This document shows, piece by piece, positions 17,976-26,968 of a stretch of 64,000 bases of DNA. Source of the stretch: Azospirillum agricola (lineage in GTDB: Bacteria; Pseudomonadota; Alphaproteobacteria; Azospirillales; Azospirillaceae); assembly GCF_017876095.1 (NCBI RefSeq), contig NZ_JAGINM010000012.1, positions 1 through 64,000 of the forward strand, in the 5' to 3' direction. The position numbers and the translations under genes are program-made. The notes beneath the pieces were generated by a model, which searched no databases, had not been told where the DNA came from, and saw nothing but the letters and a program-made list of their open reading frames with translations. Each line of letters opens with the position of its first letter. Positions within the stretch are counted from its first letter, which is position 1.

Positions 17976-19799
17976 CTACCGCACCCTGAACACCGGCCCC
18001 CGCGGCGCGAAGGGCAGGGGTCTCCCGGCCGGGATCAGCAGGGCGTGATCGCGCCGGATGGTCAGCCGGTCGCATTCCCCGTCGGTGATGATCAGCAGCG
18101 GGGCGTCCTTCGGGAAATCCTCGGCGTCCTCCAGCAGGTCGATGCCGGGTTGCAGCACGGTGCCGCCGCGTCCGCGCACCGTCAGGCGGCTGGCGATCTC
18201 CACCACGTCGAGATAGCCCTGGTCATAGGCGGCGGCGTCGCAGAACACCACCCGGACATGGCGCACGTCCTTGGCGGTGGCGTAGCTGGCGATGGCGCCC
18301 AGCGCCTTGCCCAGCAGGATGCGGTCCATCGATCCCGAACTGTCGAGCAGGACGCCGAAGCTGCGGTCCTCCACCGAGCCCAAGGCCGGGCGCCGGCTGG
18401 GGCGCGGGATGTCGGGGGTGCCGGCCTGCCGGCGGCTGGGCCGGGCGAAGCTGCGCACCGTCTCGATGGGGGAGAAGCGCTCGTCGAACCAGCGGGCAAG
18501 CTCGACGTCCCACTCCAGCGGGGGATGGGCCAGCGCCCGGATCTCCTCGATCAGGCCGGCGGGGATGGTGCCGCGCCCGCGCTCGCGATGCAGCTCCAGC
18601 CCGTCCATCAGCGCGCGGCGGTAGAAGGCGTCGAGGTCGGTCCAGTCGCCGGAGCTGGGCGGCGGCCCGCCCCGGCGCTCCTCCAGCATGTCGCACAGGC
18701 CGGCGCCGCGCAGGGTGGCGAGCTTGCGCGCCCGCCGCAGGTCGCCGCACAGCCGGTCATAGACGGTCTCGGCCGACATTCCCTTCAGTTGCGGATCGTG
18801 CAGCAGGCCGGCGGGCATCGCGCCGACCGCCATTTCCAGCAGCCAGCCATTGACGACGTAATCGCAGGCGACGTTCCATAGGAAGGCGTCGCGCCCGCGC
18901 CGCCGCGCCAGATGGCGCAGGGCCGCATGCAGCAGCTCGTGCGCCATGACGAAGCGCAGCTCGTCGGGGGACAGACCATGGGCGGGATTCACATAGATCT
19001 CGCCGGCCATGTCGCTGACGGCGGCGACCGACACGTCGAGCGAGCGGCAGGCCACCGGATCCTCGACGATGCGGAAGGCGGCGGCGATGGCGCCCAGCAG
19101 CGGGAAGCGGTCGGTGAACCAGCGCCGCGCCTCCTCGGCGGCGCTGACCCGCTCGGTTTTGGCGTCCAGTTGCAGGATGCGCCCGCCGGCCACCGCCACC
19201 GCGCGCCGGACCGCCTCCCGCATGCCGTCGACGAACAGGTCGGCCCAGCGGACCTTGCCGCGCCAACGCTCCACCGGGGCATCGACCATGTCGGGATGCG
19301 GCCCGGCGGTGCCGAGCGCCCACACGCTGTCCGGGCAGCCCTGGGCGACCATCCAGCCGTAAAGCTCCGCCTCGCCGGCATCGGGGACAAGGGCCGGATC
19401 GACCGCTTCTCCTGCGGCGTCGCCACCGGAATCGGACCGAATCCCGAATCCGTCGAGCAGGCGGCAGACCACCACGTCGCAGGCGGCGTTCCACAGCCGG
19501 GGATTCGCCTTGTCCTGGAAATGCTCCATGCCGAGATGCAGCAGGGCATGCGCAACCGCCCGCGCCCACTCCTGCGGGGTGCCGCGCCGGGCCGGGTTGC
19601 AGATGATGTCGCCCGCCGGGGTGACGACGCACCAGGCGGTGGCGCCATAGGGCCAGGGGCGATCCTTGCCGCGGATGAGGTGGGCGGCATGCAGCAGCGG
19701 CGCGGTCAGCGGATGTCCGGCCAGGAGGGCGACGCCGTCGCGGAAGGCGAGGGTCGCCGGATCCGAGATCGTCCTGTCGGTGTCACGGCGCTTGCCCAT
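17976..19799 (-). CDS. VWA-domain metallopeptidase-like protein (DUF2201 type)
   Basis: The product is 607 residues. A zinc-peptidase-like motif VMAHELLHAALRH lies near residue 285, followed by LWNVACDYVVNGWLLE. A von Willebrand A domain occupies the C-terminus, with MIDAS motif LLDSSGSMD near 488 and LLIITDGE further on. A degenerate copy of the peptidase segment occurs near residue 84 (VAHALLHLGMEH, then LWNAACDVVV), lacking the catalytic Glu. Such proteins act with MoxR ATPases, and the MoxR gene ends 7 bp upstream. The ATG at 19799 was chosen over a longer frame that overlaps moxR. Function in this operon is unknown; a stress or conflict role is inferred. Confidence 0.85.
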   Translation of the reverse strand: MGKRRDTDRTISDPATLAFRDGVALLAGHPLTAPLLHAAHLIRGKDRPWPYGATAWCVVTPAGDIICNPARRGTPQEWARAVAHALLHLGMEHFQDKANPRLWNAACDVVVCRLLDGFGIRSDSGGDAAGEAVDPALVPDAGEAELYGWMVAQGCPDSVWALGTAGPHPDMVDAPVERWRGKVRWADLFVDGMREAVRRAVAVAGGRILQLDAKTERVSAAEEARRWFTDRFPLLGAIAAAFRIVEDPVACRSLDVSVAAVSDMAGEIYVNPAHGLSPDELRFVMAHELLHAALRHLARRRGRDAFLWNVACDYVVNGWLLEMAVGAMPAGLLHDPQLKGMSAETVYDRLCGDLRRARKLATLRGAGLCDMLEERRGGPPPSSGDWTDLDAFYRRALMDGLELHRERGRGTIPAGLIEEIRALAHPPLEWDVELARWFDERFSPIETVRSFARPSRRQAGTPDIPRPSRRPALGSVEDRSFGVLLDSSGSMDRILLGKALGAIASYATAKDVRHVRVVFCDAAAYDQGYLDVVEIASRLTVRGRGGTVLQPGIDLLEDAEDFPKDAPLLIITDGECDRLTIRRDHALLIPAGRPLPFAPRGPVFRVR

Positions 19800-19806
19800 C
19801 GCCGCC

Positions 19807-20892
19807 TCACCGGGCCTGCGCGGCAAGCCGCGGCAGGTCGCGTACCACCTCGGCCAGGAACCAGCCGGGAATGCCGCGGTCATCCTCGTCGGCGGCGACG
19901 ACGCCCTGGGCGATCTCCAGGCTGATGGCGGCGAGGCTGCGCAGCAGGGCCTTGGCGGCGTGGGCGAGTTCGCGGTGGGGCGGCCGGATGCCCGCTGGCT
20001 CGGCCGGCAGTTCCTTGACCAGATGGGCACGGAAGGACTGTGCCAGGAAATAGAGGACGTCGCGGTCGCCGGGCGCGTCGGGCCAGCGGAGGTCGCCCTT
20101 CAGCAGCTTCGCGACATCGTAGCGCAGCCGCGACTGGCGCAGGAAGGCGCGGAACTGGACGGCATGGGCGGGCGACAGGCAGCCGGCCGCGAGTACGCCG
20201 ACCCACTCGTCGGTCAGGGCGTCGCCGAAGGCGGCCATGGCGTCGGACAGCGCGTGCCAGGAGCGCGGGGTGGAGAAGGGCTCTTCGCTGCGCGGCGGCC
20301 GGCTCCACAGATGGTCGGGGCGGGCCTCGACATAGCGGATGACCTGCTCGTGCACCGTGTTGTGCCGTGCCCACTCCAGCCATTCGCGTGCCGATGCCCG
20401 CAGCTCGACGACGACCAGCCGGTTCAGCAGGGCGCTGGACAGCGGGTTGACGAAGGCGGCATCCTCGGCCCGGTTGCCGGCGGCGATCACCACCGACCCG
20501 GCCGGCAGGACGTAATCGTCGATCCGCTTTTCGAACACCAGCGGGTAGAGCGCCTTCTGCACCTCCTTGGAGGCGTTGGGCAACTCGTCCAGGAACAGGC
20601 AATAGGGGGTGTCGCGCGCGATGCGGGCGGGCGGGCAGAAGCGGGTGCGCCCATCCTCGATGCGGGGAACGCCCAGCAAATCCTCCGGCAGCATCTGGCT
20701 GCCGAGCAGGGTGACGCAATCCAGCCCGACGGCGGCGGCGAAGTCGGTGACCAGGCTGGATTTTCCGATGCCCGGCGGCCCTTTGATGTAGACCGGGCGC
20801 ACCGGGGCGACCGCCAGCAGGAACTCGGGCAGGGTGGCGGGAGTCAGGGCGATGGGAGAGCCAGGGGACGCTCCCGGCGAGGACATGGACAT
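19807..20892 (-). CDS. MoxR-family AAA+ ATPase
   Basis: The product is 361 residues. Walker A GPPGIGKSS is at about 38-46, Walker B CLFLDELPNAS at about 98-108, and VVIAAGNRAEDAAFVNPLSSALLNRLVVVEL holds the sensor-1 region in segments typical of MoxR ATPases. MoxR proteins remodel partner proteins and usually work with a VWA-domain protein, here the next gene. The nucleotidyltransferase gene ends 12 bp upstream, so the three genes form one operon. Two in-frame ATGs (residues 1 and 3) are possible starts. Confidence 0.9.
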   Translation of the reverse strand: MSMSSPGASPGSPIALTPATLPEFLLAVAPVRPVYIKGPPGIGKSSLVTDFAAAVGLDCVTLLGSQMLPEDLLGVPRIEDGRTRFCPPARIARDTPYCLFLDELPNASKEVQKALYPLVFEKRIDDYVLPAGSVVIAAGNRAEDAAFVNPLSSALLNRLVVVELRASAREWLEWARHNTVHEQVIRYVEARPDHLWSRPPRSEEPFSTPRSWHALSDAMAAFGDALTDEWVGVLAAGCLSPAHAVQFRAFLRQSRLRYDVAKLLKGDLRWPDAPGDRDVLYFLAQSFRAHLVKELPAEPAGIRPPHRELAHAAKALLRSLAAISLEIAQGVVAADEDDRGIPGWFLAEVVRDLPRLAAQAR

Positions 20893-20904
20893 GAAGGTTC
20901 CGGA

Positions 20905-21756
20905 TCAGAAAACGGGATGGGCGGCGCTGCCCGCCGGCTCCTGCGGCCGGGAGGCGTCCTCCAGCGGGCCGCGCACCAGACGGCGGAACAGCCGGTCGGC
21001 TTCGGCGGCGAGGGCCGCTTTTTCGTTGGGTGTCGGGTCGGGGATGACCGCTGCCGCGATCTCGGAGGCGATGAAGGCGTCGAGCACGCCGATCCGCGGG
21101 CCTTCGCCCATTTCGGACAGTTGCCGTTTGTGGGCCAGCAGGCCGCCGATGGCCTTGCGGATCTCGGGAGTGAGGACGAGGCCGTCCATCAGCGCGCCGA
21201 GCGCCATCGGCAGCGGGTCTTCCGGCCGTGTGCGCAGCCAGGCCAGTGCACAGGCCGGGCGCACGCCGTAGAAATATTTCTTCAGGCGGACCCGGTCCTG
21301 GCCGTCGATGTGACGCCTCAGGTTGCCGGCGGCCAGGCTCCGGTAATGGTAAATCGCCGCCGTCCGGTGGGTGACCCGGCCGGCGAACGCCTGCACCAGC
21401 CGCACGGACTCCTCGTCCGCACGGTAGCGGATGGGCGAGGACAGCCACTCGAACAGGACGGGATTCGCCTTGCCCAGCAGGGCGAGCGCCTTGGCGATGT
21501 CCCAGCCGTTGATGTCGAGATCGTCCTCGATGGGCAACTCGATGACATCCCGCTCCCTGGTCAGCGTCAGATAGCGGTCGAGCGGCCGGACATAGAGGAA
21601 ACGCACGTCGTAGTCGCTGTCGGGGGAGGCGAACCCCCAGGCGCGGCTGCCCGATTCGACCGCCAGCAGGATGCGCACGCCGCTGTCCCGTTCGATCCGG
21701 TCGAGCTTGGCGGCAATGCGTTGCCGGACGGCGGAGGGGATGGGATCGATAGTCAT
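20905..21756 (-). CDS. RlaP-type nucleotidyltransferase (DNA polymerase beta superfamily)
   Basis: The product is 283 residues. The catalytic signature is VESGSRAWGFASPDSDYDVRF, shown in part: G36-S37 and the paired acidic residues D48 and D50, as in pol-beta nucleotidyltransferases. The following PLDRYLTL and ELPIEDDLDINGWDIAKAL match the family annotated as RlaP/YcgL-like, linked in the literature to RNA repair. It heads an operon with a MoxR ATPase and a VWA/metallopeptidase protein. The ATG at 21756 was chosen because the fold begins there; the longer frame to 21933 runs through the promoter. The substrate is unknown. Confidence 0.85.
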   Translation of the reverse strand: MTIDPIPSAVRQRIAAKLDRIERDSGVRILLAVESGSRAWGFASPDSDYDVRFLYVRPLDRYLTLTRERDVIELPIEDDLDINGWDIAKALALLGKANPVLFEWLSSPIRYRADEESVRLVQAFAGRVTHRTAAIYHYRSLAAGNLRRHIDGQDRVRLKKYFYGVRPACALAWLRTRPEDPLPMALGALMDGLVLTPEIRKAIGGLLAHKRQLSEMGEGPRIGVLDAFIASEIAAAVIPDPTPNEKAALAAEADRLFRRLVRGPLEDASRPQEPAGSAAHPVF

Positions 21757-22016
21757 TGGCAGGCCCTGCGGCATGGAAGCGGTCCGGTGGCAAGCGTATC
21801 GCGGCGGGGTGACTGATTCGGTCAGCCCCCCTTGTCGGATGCGTATATCGACGGTACGGGCATCGGCGGACAGGGGAGGGGCCGACAGTGGCAGGGATGC
21901 AGGCTGAATAAATAAATCCGATATCGGATGCAATTATGCCGATGGTGAAGGATGACCGATTCTGTCCATGACCGTCGTCATGATGGCGATGACGATGATC
22001 CGCGGTGGTGGAAGCT
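21757..22016. promoter_or_regulatory. Divergent regulatory region with a repeated box and a perfect palindrome
   Basis: This 260-bp region separates the leftward nucleotidyltransferase operon from a rightward small gene. TGACTGATTCGGTCA at 21810-21824 is a near-palindrome matching the csb1 box at 13 of 15 positions. Eleven bases downstream on the minus strand is TACGCT, a possible -10. A related TGACCGATTCTGTCC lies at 21953-21967. ATCCGATATCGGAT at 21916-21929 is a perfect 14-bp palindrome. These look like binding sites for dimeric regulators; none is proven. Confidence 0.5.
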
Positions 22017-22388
22017 ATGGCGAAGGCGCTTGCCGACCGGTCCTGTTCGGAACTGGAGGACATGATTTGCCGTCTGACGGCACAGGCCGAGCGGGTCGAA
22101 CGGACCCTTGAAGAGGCGAAGCGTGATCGCGAGTCCCTGCTTCGGGATCTGCATACCGCGCGTCAGGCGCTCGCGTCGCGCAAGCGGACGTCCAAGGAGC
22201 CTGTGGTCAGCAGCCATGCTCTGTTGCGGTATGTGGAAAGGTTCTTGGGAATCGACGTCAAGGCATTGGAGCGGAGCCTGCTCAGCCAGGAGGTGAAGGC
22301 GGCTGTCCGCGCCGGGGCGACCCGTGTCACGATCGACGGGATCAGCTTCGTGGTGAAGGACAATGTCATCGTCACGGTCGTCGATTGA
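22017..22388 (+). CDS. Small coiled-coil protein of unknown function
   Basis: The product is 123 residues from the ATG at 22017, or 127 from a GTG at 22005. The first half is a predicted coiled coil (LEDMICRLTAQAERVERTL and on). The second half is a compact domain with SSHALLRYVERFLGIDVKAL and VTIDGISFVVKDNVIVTVVD. The C-terminal pattern resembles short phage or mobile-element proteins, but no family is recognised with confidence. It lies alone between the divergent MoxR operon and the WYL regulator, downstream of the palindrome at 21916. Confidence 0.6.
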   Translation: MAKALADRSCSELEDMICRLTAQAERVERTLEEAKRDRESLLRDLHTARQALASRKRTSKEPVVSSHALLRYVERFLGIDVKALERSLLSQEVKAAVRAGATRVTIDGISFVVKDNVIVTVVD

Positions 22389-22457
22389 ACGCTCCGCGGT
22401 TCCATGGGGCGCTGGCGGCAATCTCCGGTTCATTCAATGCCGGTCTCCATGATATTC

Positions 22458-22477
22458 GAGAGCAATACATTGTTCTC
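22458..22477 (+). promoter_or_regulatory. Inverted repeat upstream of the WYL regulator gene
   Basis: GAGAGCAA and TTGTTCTC form an interrupted inverted repeat with a 4-bp centre and one mismatched pair, 29 bp before the regulator's ATG. Its place fits an autoregulatory operator. This is inferred from position and symmetry only. Confidence 0.4.
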
Positions 22478-22506
22478 TGCATATTCTTTTATGGAACCAT
22501 GAGGAA

Positions 22507-23493
22507 ATGAGACACGAAAAGGCGCGCAATATGCTCCAGCTTGCGCTTGAGATGCAAGCCAGCCGGCAGGGCGTGTCGCTGGCCGACATCGAGGAGCGTT
22601 TCGGTGTCGGCCGCCGAACCGCGATGCGGATGAGGGATGCCGTGGTCTGTGTCTTTCCGCAGGTCGAGGAGATTGCCGGTGACGACCGTGCCAAGCGGTG
22701 GCGGATTCCGAAAAGCTCGGTGAACGGCCTGATCGACGTCAGCGTCGAGGAACTGGCGGCGCTGGAGTCGGCCGCCCGTCTGATGCAGCAACAGAATCGC
22801 GCAGTCGAGGCGGCCGAACTCGCCGGCCTTGTGGCGAAGCTGAAGGCGATGATGCGCCCGGATGCCGTCCGCCGGGCCGAACCCGATCTTGACGCGCTGC
22901 TCGAATCCGAAGGGCTGGCGATGCGTCCCGGGCCGCGGCCGCGCATCGGGATGGGCGTCGTCACCATCCTCCGCGAGGCGATCAAATCCTGCCGCAAGGT
23001 GCGCATCGGCTACCGCAACCGGAAGACCCGGCAGACGAACGAACGGATCGTCCATCCCTATGGCTTCCTTCATGGCCACCGCCATTATCTGGTGGCTTGG
23101 CATGAGCATCCGAAGGCGGAGAAATTCGTGCTGTTCAGTTTGCCGGGTATCGAAACGGTGGAACTGTCGGCGGAGAGCTTCGTTCGGGATTCCGCCTTCA
23201 ATCTGCAGAGTTTCGCCGCCCGCTCCTTCGGGCTGTTCCAGGAGGAGCCGTTCGACGTCGTGTGGCGGTTCTCCCCCGATGCCGCCGACGTTGCCGCCGA
23301 CTTCGTGTTTCATCCGACCCAGACGCTTGAACGGCAGGAGGATGGCTCCCTGATCGTGCGATTCCGTGCCGGCGGGGATCTGGAGATGGCTTGGCATCTC
23401 TGCATCTGGGGCGACAAGGTGGAAGTTCTCGAACCGGCACGTTTGGCGGAACTGGCAAACGGTCAAAGACGGGCGTGGCCGGCCTTGCCATGA
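22507..23493 (+). CDS. WYL-domain transcriptional regulator
   Basis: The product is 328 residues. The N-terminus is a helix-turn-helix (SLADIEERFGVGRRTAMRMR, about 24-43). The WYL domain spans about 150-240, with VRIGYRNR, then VHPYGFLHGHRHYLVAWHE. The C-terminus (about 255-325) is a WCX-like extension. WYL regulators often control phage-defence genes in response to nucleotides or DNA damage; the gene sits beside an SbcCD-like pair and a DUF4011 helicase, which fits. TGAGGAA precedes the ATG. It converges with the YhaN-like gene across 37 bp. Confidence 0.88.
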   Translation: MRHEKARNMLQLALEMQASRQGVSLADIEERFGVGRRTAMRMRDAVVCVFPQVEEIAGDDRAKRWRIPKSSVNGLIDVSVEELAALESAARLMQQQNRAVEAAELAGLVAKLKAMMRPDAVRRAEPDLDALLESEGLAMRPGPRPRIGMGVVTILREAIKSCRKVRIGYRNRKTRQTNERIVHPYGFLHGHRHYLVAWHEHPKAEKFVLFSLPGIETVELSAESFVRDSAFNLQSFAARSFGLFQEEPFDVVWRFSPDAADVAADFVFHPTQTLERQEDGSLIVRFRAGGDLEMAWHLCIWGDKVEVLEPARLAELANGQRRAWPALP

Positions 23494-23530
23494 AAAGACG
23501 TTGGATCGATTTTCCGGTCGGCGATGTCGT

Positions 23531-26500
23531 TCACAATTCCAGTCCCCTCAAACCGTCGACCGTCCGCCCCATGTCGCGCAAATGGGCGTGATGGGTGAAG
23601 AACAGCACCTGTGTCGAGGCGGCAAGCCCGGCAAGGACGTTCAAGCCGGCTTCGGCGCGGTCGTCGTCGAAATTGACGAACAGGTCGTCGGCGATGAAGG
23701 GCACCCGCACCCCGGCGGCAATCGACTGTTCGACCGCCGCCAGTCGCAGGGCGAGGAACAGCTGATCCCTCGTCCCCTCGCTCATGCCTTCGATGGGGAC
23801 AAGGGTCTCTCCATCCTGCCGCAGTCCCAGCAGGCGCGGTGTCGATGGATCGTGATCGATCCGGAAGTCGATGAAGCGTCCGAGGGTCAATGTGCGGAAA
23901 AGCGTGCCGGCGCGTGTCAGCAACGGCGCCTGCCGGCGCGCGCGGTACTGCTCGACGGCGCGGCTCAACAGAAGCTGCTGCGCCCGTTTGAGCACATAGA
24001 GGTCCGCCTCGGCCTTCATGTCCGCCTTTGCCGCTTCCGCGTCGGCTGCGGCATCGGCTGCGCCGTGGGAGGACTGGTCCAGGCTCTGGAACCTTGTCCG
24101 GGCCTCGCCGAGCGCATTGGCCGCTTCGGCCACCTCCTCGTTCAAAGCCTCCAGCGCTTGGCCCAATGTGGCGGACTGGGAGGCCACCATGTCGGGATCG
24201 CAGGCTTCCCAGGCGGCGACGAGATCGGCAAGCGGCAGAGCGTCGCCATCCGCGACGATCTGCCGTTCGGCCTCGGCCAGCCGGACAAGGCGGTCCTGAT
24301 AGGCTTTCGACCGGTCGAGGAACGGAGGCAGCAGCGCGGCCTCGGCGACATCGGCGCGGTTCATGAAGGAGCCCAGGCGATCGAGTGCGATGGTCCGATC
24401 GACGGCGGCGCGATCCATGTCCGCCTGGTGTTTCTTCTGTTCCGCCTCCAGCGTCCCGATCTCCTGTGCGACCGAACGTGCCTTGGCCAAGCGCTCCCGA
24501 AGAGCGTCGAGCGTCCGCATCGGGTCCGCCTGGATGTCCATCTGCGCGTCCATCTGCGCGTCCACCGCCAGCGCCTCCACCTCCGCATCGAAGGACATGC
24601 GGTCTTTGCCGATGAGGTCGAGCCGGCGGTCGTGTGCGGAGATGCCGTCGAGGATGCCGCGCAGGTCCTCGACCAGTTCGAGCCAATGGTCGATACCCGC
24701 GATGTCCGCGGCGATCCCCAGCCGTGCCGACGCCTCTGTCCAGTTGGTGACCGTGGCCTGCAAGGTCCGGCGGTCCTGGATCTCCTGCCGTTCCCGGCGG
24801 GAGATATCCTCCTCCAGGGTGGCGAGCTTGGCGCTTTTTTCGCGGAACGCCTGCTCCAGGGCCTCGCCTTTCAGCCGCTCACGGTCGGCCGCAGCCAGCA
24901 GCGGCGACAGCCGGTCGTTCTCCGGCGAAACCGTCAATACCTTGGCAAGGATGCCGGCCGCTTCGGCCCTGCGCTCCATCAGGAGCACCGCCTGCCGCCG
25001 GGTCTCGCTCGCCCCGTGATGAAGGTCCAGCGTGGTGCGGCGCTGCGCAAACCAGGCGCGCAGCCTCAGCGGCGTGAGAGGCGGCAGTCCTTGCGCGCGA
25101 AGGCGTTCTTCCCAGGAGATCGTTTGCGCGGCTAGGGAACTCTCGGCCTCCTGCACGGCCTTTTCCGCCTGCTGCCGGGTCAAATCCAGGATGACATGCT
25201 GGTGGTCCAGGGCGGTCAGGCGAGCGGAGTCCTCGGCGGTCGCGTAACGGCGGTCGGCGATGGCGTCGGCGTTCTGAAGCGCGCCCGTGAACTCGGCGCC
25301 GAGCGCGTCGGCCGCCGAGGCGCGGCCCTCTCGCAGATGGGTGCCGATGGTTTTCCACAGATCGTCCCGTGTCTGCCGTGCTCGAAGCACTTCATCCGCG
25401 GACACCGCATGCCCGGTTTGAGCCAGCAAGCCGCGTTGGGTTCCCAGCTGTTCGATTTCATTTTCCAATCGGCGGAGTTCGGCCCGCTCGCTTTCCAGCT
25501 TGGTGGCGAGCTTGAGTTCCGCATCGGAGGCGGCCTGGAGTTCTCCGTCGTCGCATTCGCAGAGCATGGCCAGCCGGTCGGCATCCCCCTGCCAAGGGGC
25601 AAGGGCCGCCAGCGCCAGCCGCGTCTCGGTGTCCGCGCGTTCGATGGCTGTCTGGGCTTCGGCGCACCGGTGGTCGATGTCGTCGCCCAGCCCACGGGCA
25701 TGGCAGATCGCCGTCCGGATATCGTCCAAATCCTCGGCGACGACCGCGTCGGCCAGATCCTCGCGCAGTTTCCGGGCATCGGTCCGCAGGTCGTCCAGTT
25801 CTCCGTCCCGCATCCGCAGGCCGGCGGCGAGGCTGAGGTGACGTTTGGCGATGTCGCGCAGCGTCCTGACCTCAAGACTGGATGGCAGGTCTCCGGGCAA
25901 TGCCAGTTCCGTGCGCAGGGATGCCGCGCGGTCCAGCAGCCCTTGCCGCTCGACCGTCAGCCGGTCCAGGTCGGCGATATCCTTGGTGATCCCACCCCGC
26001 TTTTCGATCAGGCGCTCGATCCGCTCTCCCAGCGCAACGATGGAATCGGGTTGGAGCCGGTTCAGCTTTTCCGCGACGTCGTCGCGGTGCCGCTTGGCAG
26101 CGTCATGCGCTTCGGCCGCCTTGGCCAGGGCCGCCAGGGAGGTCCGCGCCGCGGTGTCCTCCGCAGGAGAAAAGACGATCATCTCTCGCTCCGCGGCGAT
26201 CTCGGCGAGCAGGGCGGCCCGTGACCGCATCGCGGCGCCGATGCGGCGCAGCCGTTCGGCGGCGTCGCGCTGGGCGGTCAGGGCGGTCTGCCGGTCCTGC
26301 AGGTTGCGAAGGGCTTTTTGGCAGGATTCCATGTCCGCCTGCGCATCGGACCATTCCTTGGGTTTGAGCTGCGCGTCGCGGAGGGCTTTGACGCAGGCGT
26401 CGAGTTGCCTTTCCGCGGCCACGAAGGTCCGCCGGGCGGCGGCACGCTTGCCCCAGATCGCATCCAGTTCGTTGTCGAGCGCCTCGCGAACCTTGCCGAT

Positions 26501-26968
26501 CTCCGTCAGTCCGGATCCGGCGGCGAACAGGGCCTGTCCCAGATCGTCCGAAGCCTGGAGCATCGCATGGCCGCCGTCGCGCAGTCCGCTCTGGTCCAGG
26601 CTGAAGCCAGCGCCGAAGGTCTCGCGGTTCAGGCCGTGCAGCAGGGCCGACAGCCGACCTTCATCGAGGGGGCGGTCCGTCGCATCGATCAGGCTCTGGT
26701 CACGGGACTTGCGGCGGCGGCAGGCCAGATGCCGCCCATCCTCCTCCAGCACCGCGCCGATGCGCAGCAGCGCGTAATCGAAGCGGAAGTTGAAAGGGCT
26801 GCGCATCGGAAAGCCGAACAGCAGATCGGAAACGGCCGACAGGGTGGTCGATTTCCCCGCCTCGTTGGCGCCGTAGACCATATGGAAATCGGGCGCCCCC
26901 GCCTGGAAGGGCAGGCGGCAATCCTCGAAATGGCCATAGCGTTCCAGATGGAGTTCGGCGAACCGCAT
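23531..26968 (-). CDS. SbcC/YhaN-like AAA ATPase with long coiled coils
   Basis: The product is 1145 residues. An SMC-type N-terminus (LHLERYGHFEDCRLPF, then VYGANEAGKSTT as Walker A, about 31-42) is followed by long Ala/Glu/Arg-rich coiled coils. The C-terminus has MSEGTRDQLFLALRLA (ABC signature), then VPFIADDLFVNFDDDRAEAG (Walker B). This is the YhaN family, partner of YhaO-type metallophosphatases, equivalent to SbcC or Rad50. A repeated MDAQ segment occurs near residue 800. The ATG overlaps the stop of the nuclease gene as ATGA. It should hold DNA ends for its nuclease partner. A longer upstream frame was rejected because it overlaps that gene. Confidence 0.9.
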   Translation of the reverse strand: MRFAELHLERYGHFEDCRLPFQAGAPDFHMVYGANEAGKSTTLSAVSDLLFGFPMRSPFNFRFDYALLRIGAVLEEDGRHLACRRRKSRDQSLIDATDRPLDEGRLSALLHGLNRETFGAGFSLDQSGLRDGGHAMLQASDDLGQALFAAGSGLTEIGKVREALDNELDAIWGKRAAARRTFVAAERQLDACVKALRDAQLKPKEWSDAQADMESCQKALRNLQDRQTALTAQRDAAERLRRIGAAMRSRAALLAEIAAEREMIVFSPAEDTAARTSLAALAKAAEAHDAAKRHRDDVAEKLNRLQPDSIVALGERIERLIEKRGGITKDIADLDRLTVERQGLLDRAASLRTELALPGDLPSSLEVRTLRDIAKRHLSLAAGLRMRDGELDDLRTDARKLREDLADAVVAEDLDDIRTAICHARGLGDDIDHRCAEAQTAIERADTETRLALAALAPWQGDADRLAMLCECDDGELQAASDAELKLATKLESERAELRRLENEIEQLGTQRGLLAQTGHAVSADEVLRARQTRDDLWKTIGTHLREGRASAADALGAEFTGALQNADAIADRRYATAEDSARLTALDHQHVILDLTRQQAEKAVQEAESSLAAQTISWEERLRAQGLPPLTPLRLRAWFAQRRTTLDLHHGASETRRQAVLLMERRAEAAGILAKVLTVSPENDRLSPLLAAADRERLKGEALEQAFREKSAKLATLEEDISRRERQEIQDRRTLQATVTNWTEASARLGIAADIAGIDHWLELVEDLRGILDGISAHDRRLDLIGKDRMSFDAEVEALAVDAQMDAQMDIQADPMRTLDALRERLAKARSVAQEIGTLEAEQKKHQADMDRAAVDRTIALDRLGSFMNRADVAEAALLPPFLDRSKAYQDRLVRLAEAERQIVADGDALPLADLVAAWEACDPDMVASQSATLGQALEALNEEVAEAANALGEARTRFQSLDQSSHGAADAAADAEAAKADMKAEADLYVLKRAQQLLLSRAVEQYRARRQAPLLTRAGTLFRTLTLGRFIDFRIDHDPSTPRLLGLRQDGETLVPIEGMSEGTRDQLFLALRLAAVEQSIAAGVRVPFIADDLFVNFDDDRAEAGLNVLAGLAASTQVLFFTHHAHLRDMGRTVDGLRGLEL

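Noticed and set aside
17976..21756. Zorya, Gabija or similar named defence system for the MoxR operon
   Set aside because: No motor proteins, TOPRIM or matching partners are present; the three genes do not fit these definitions.
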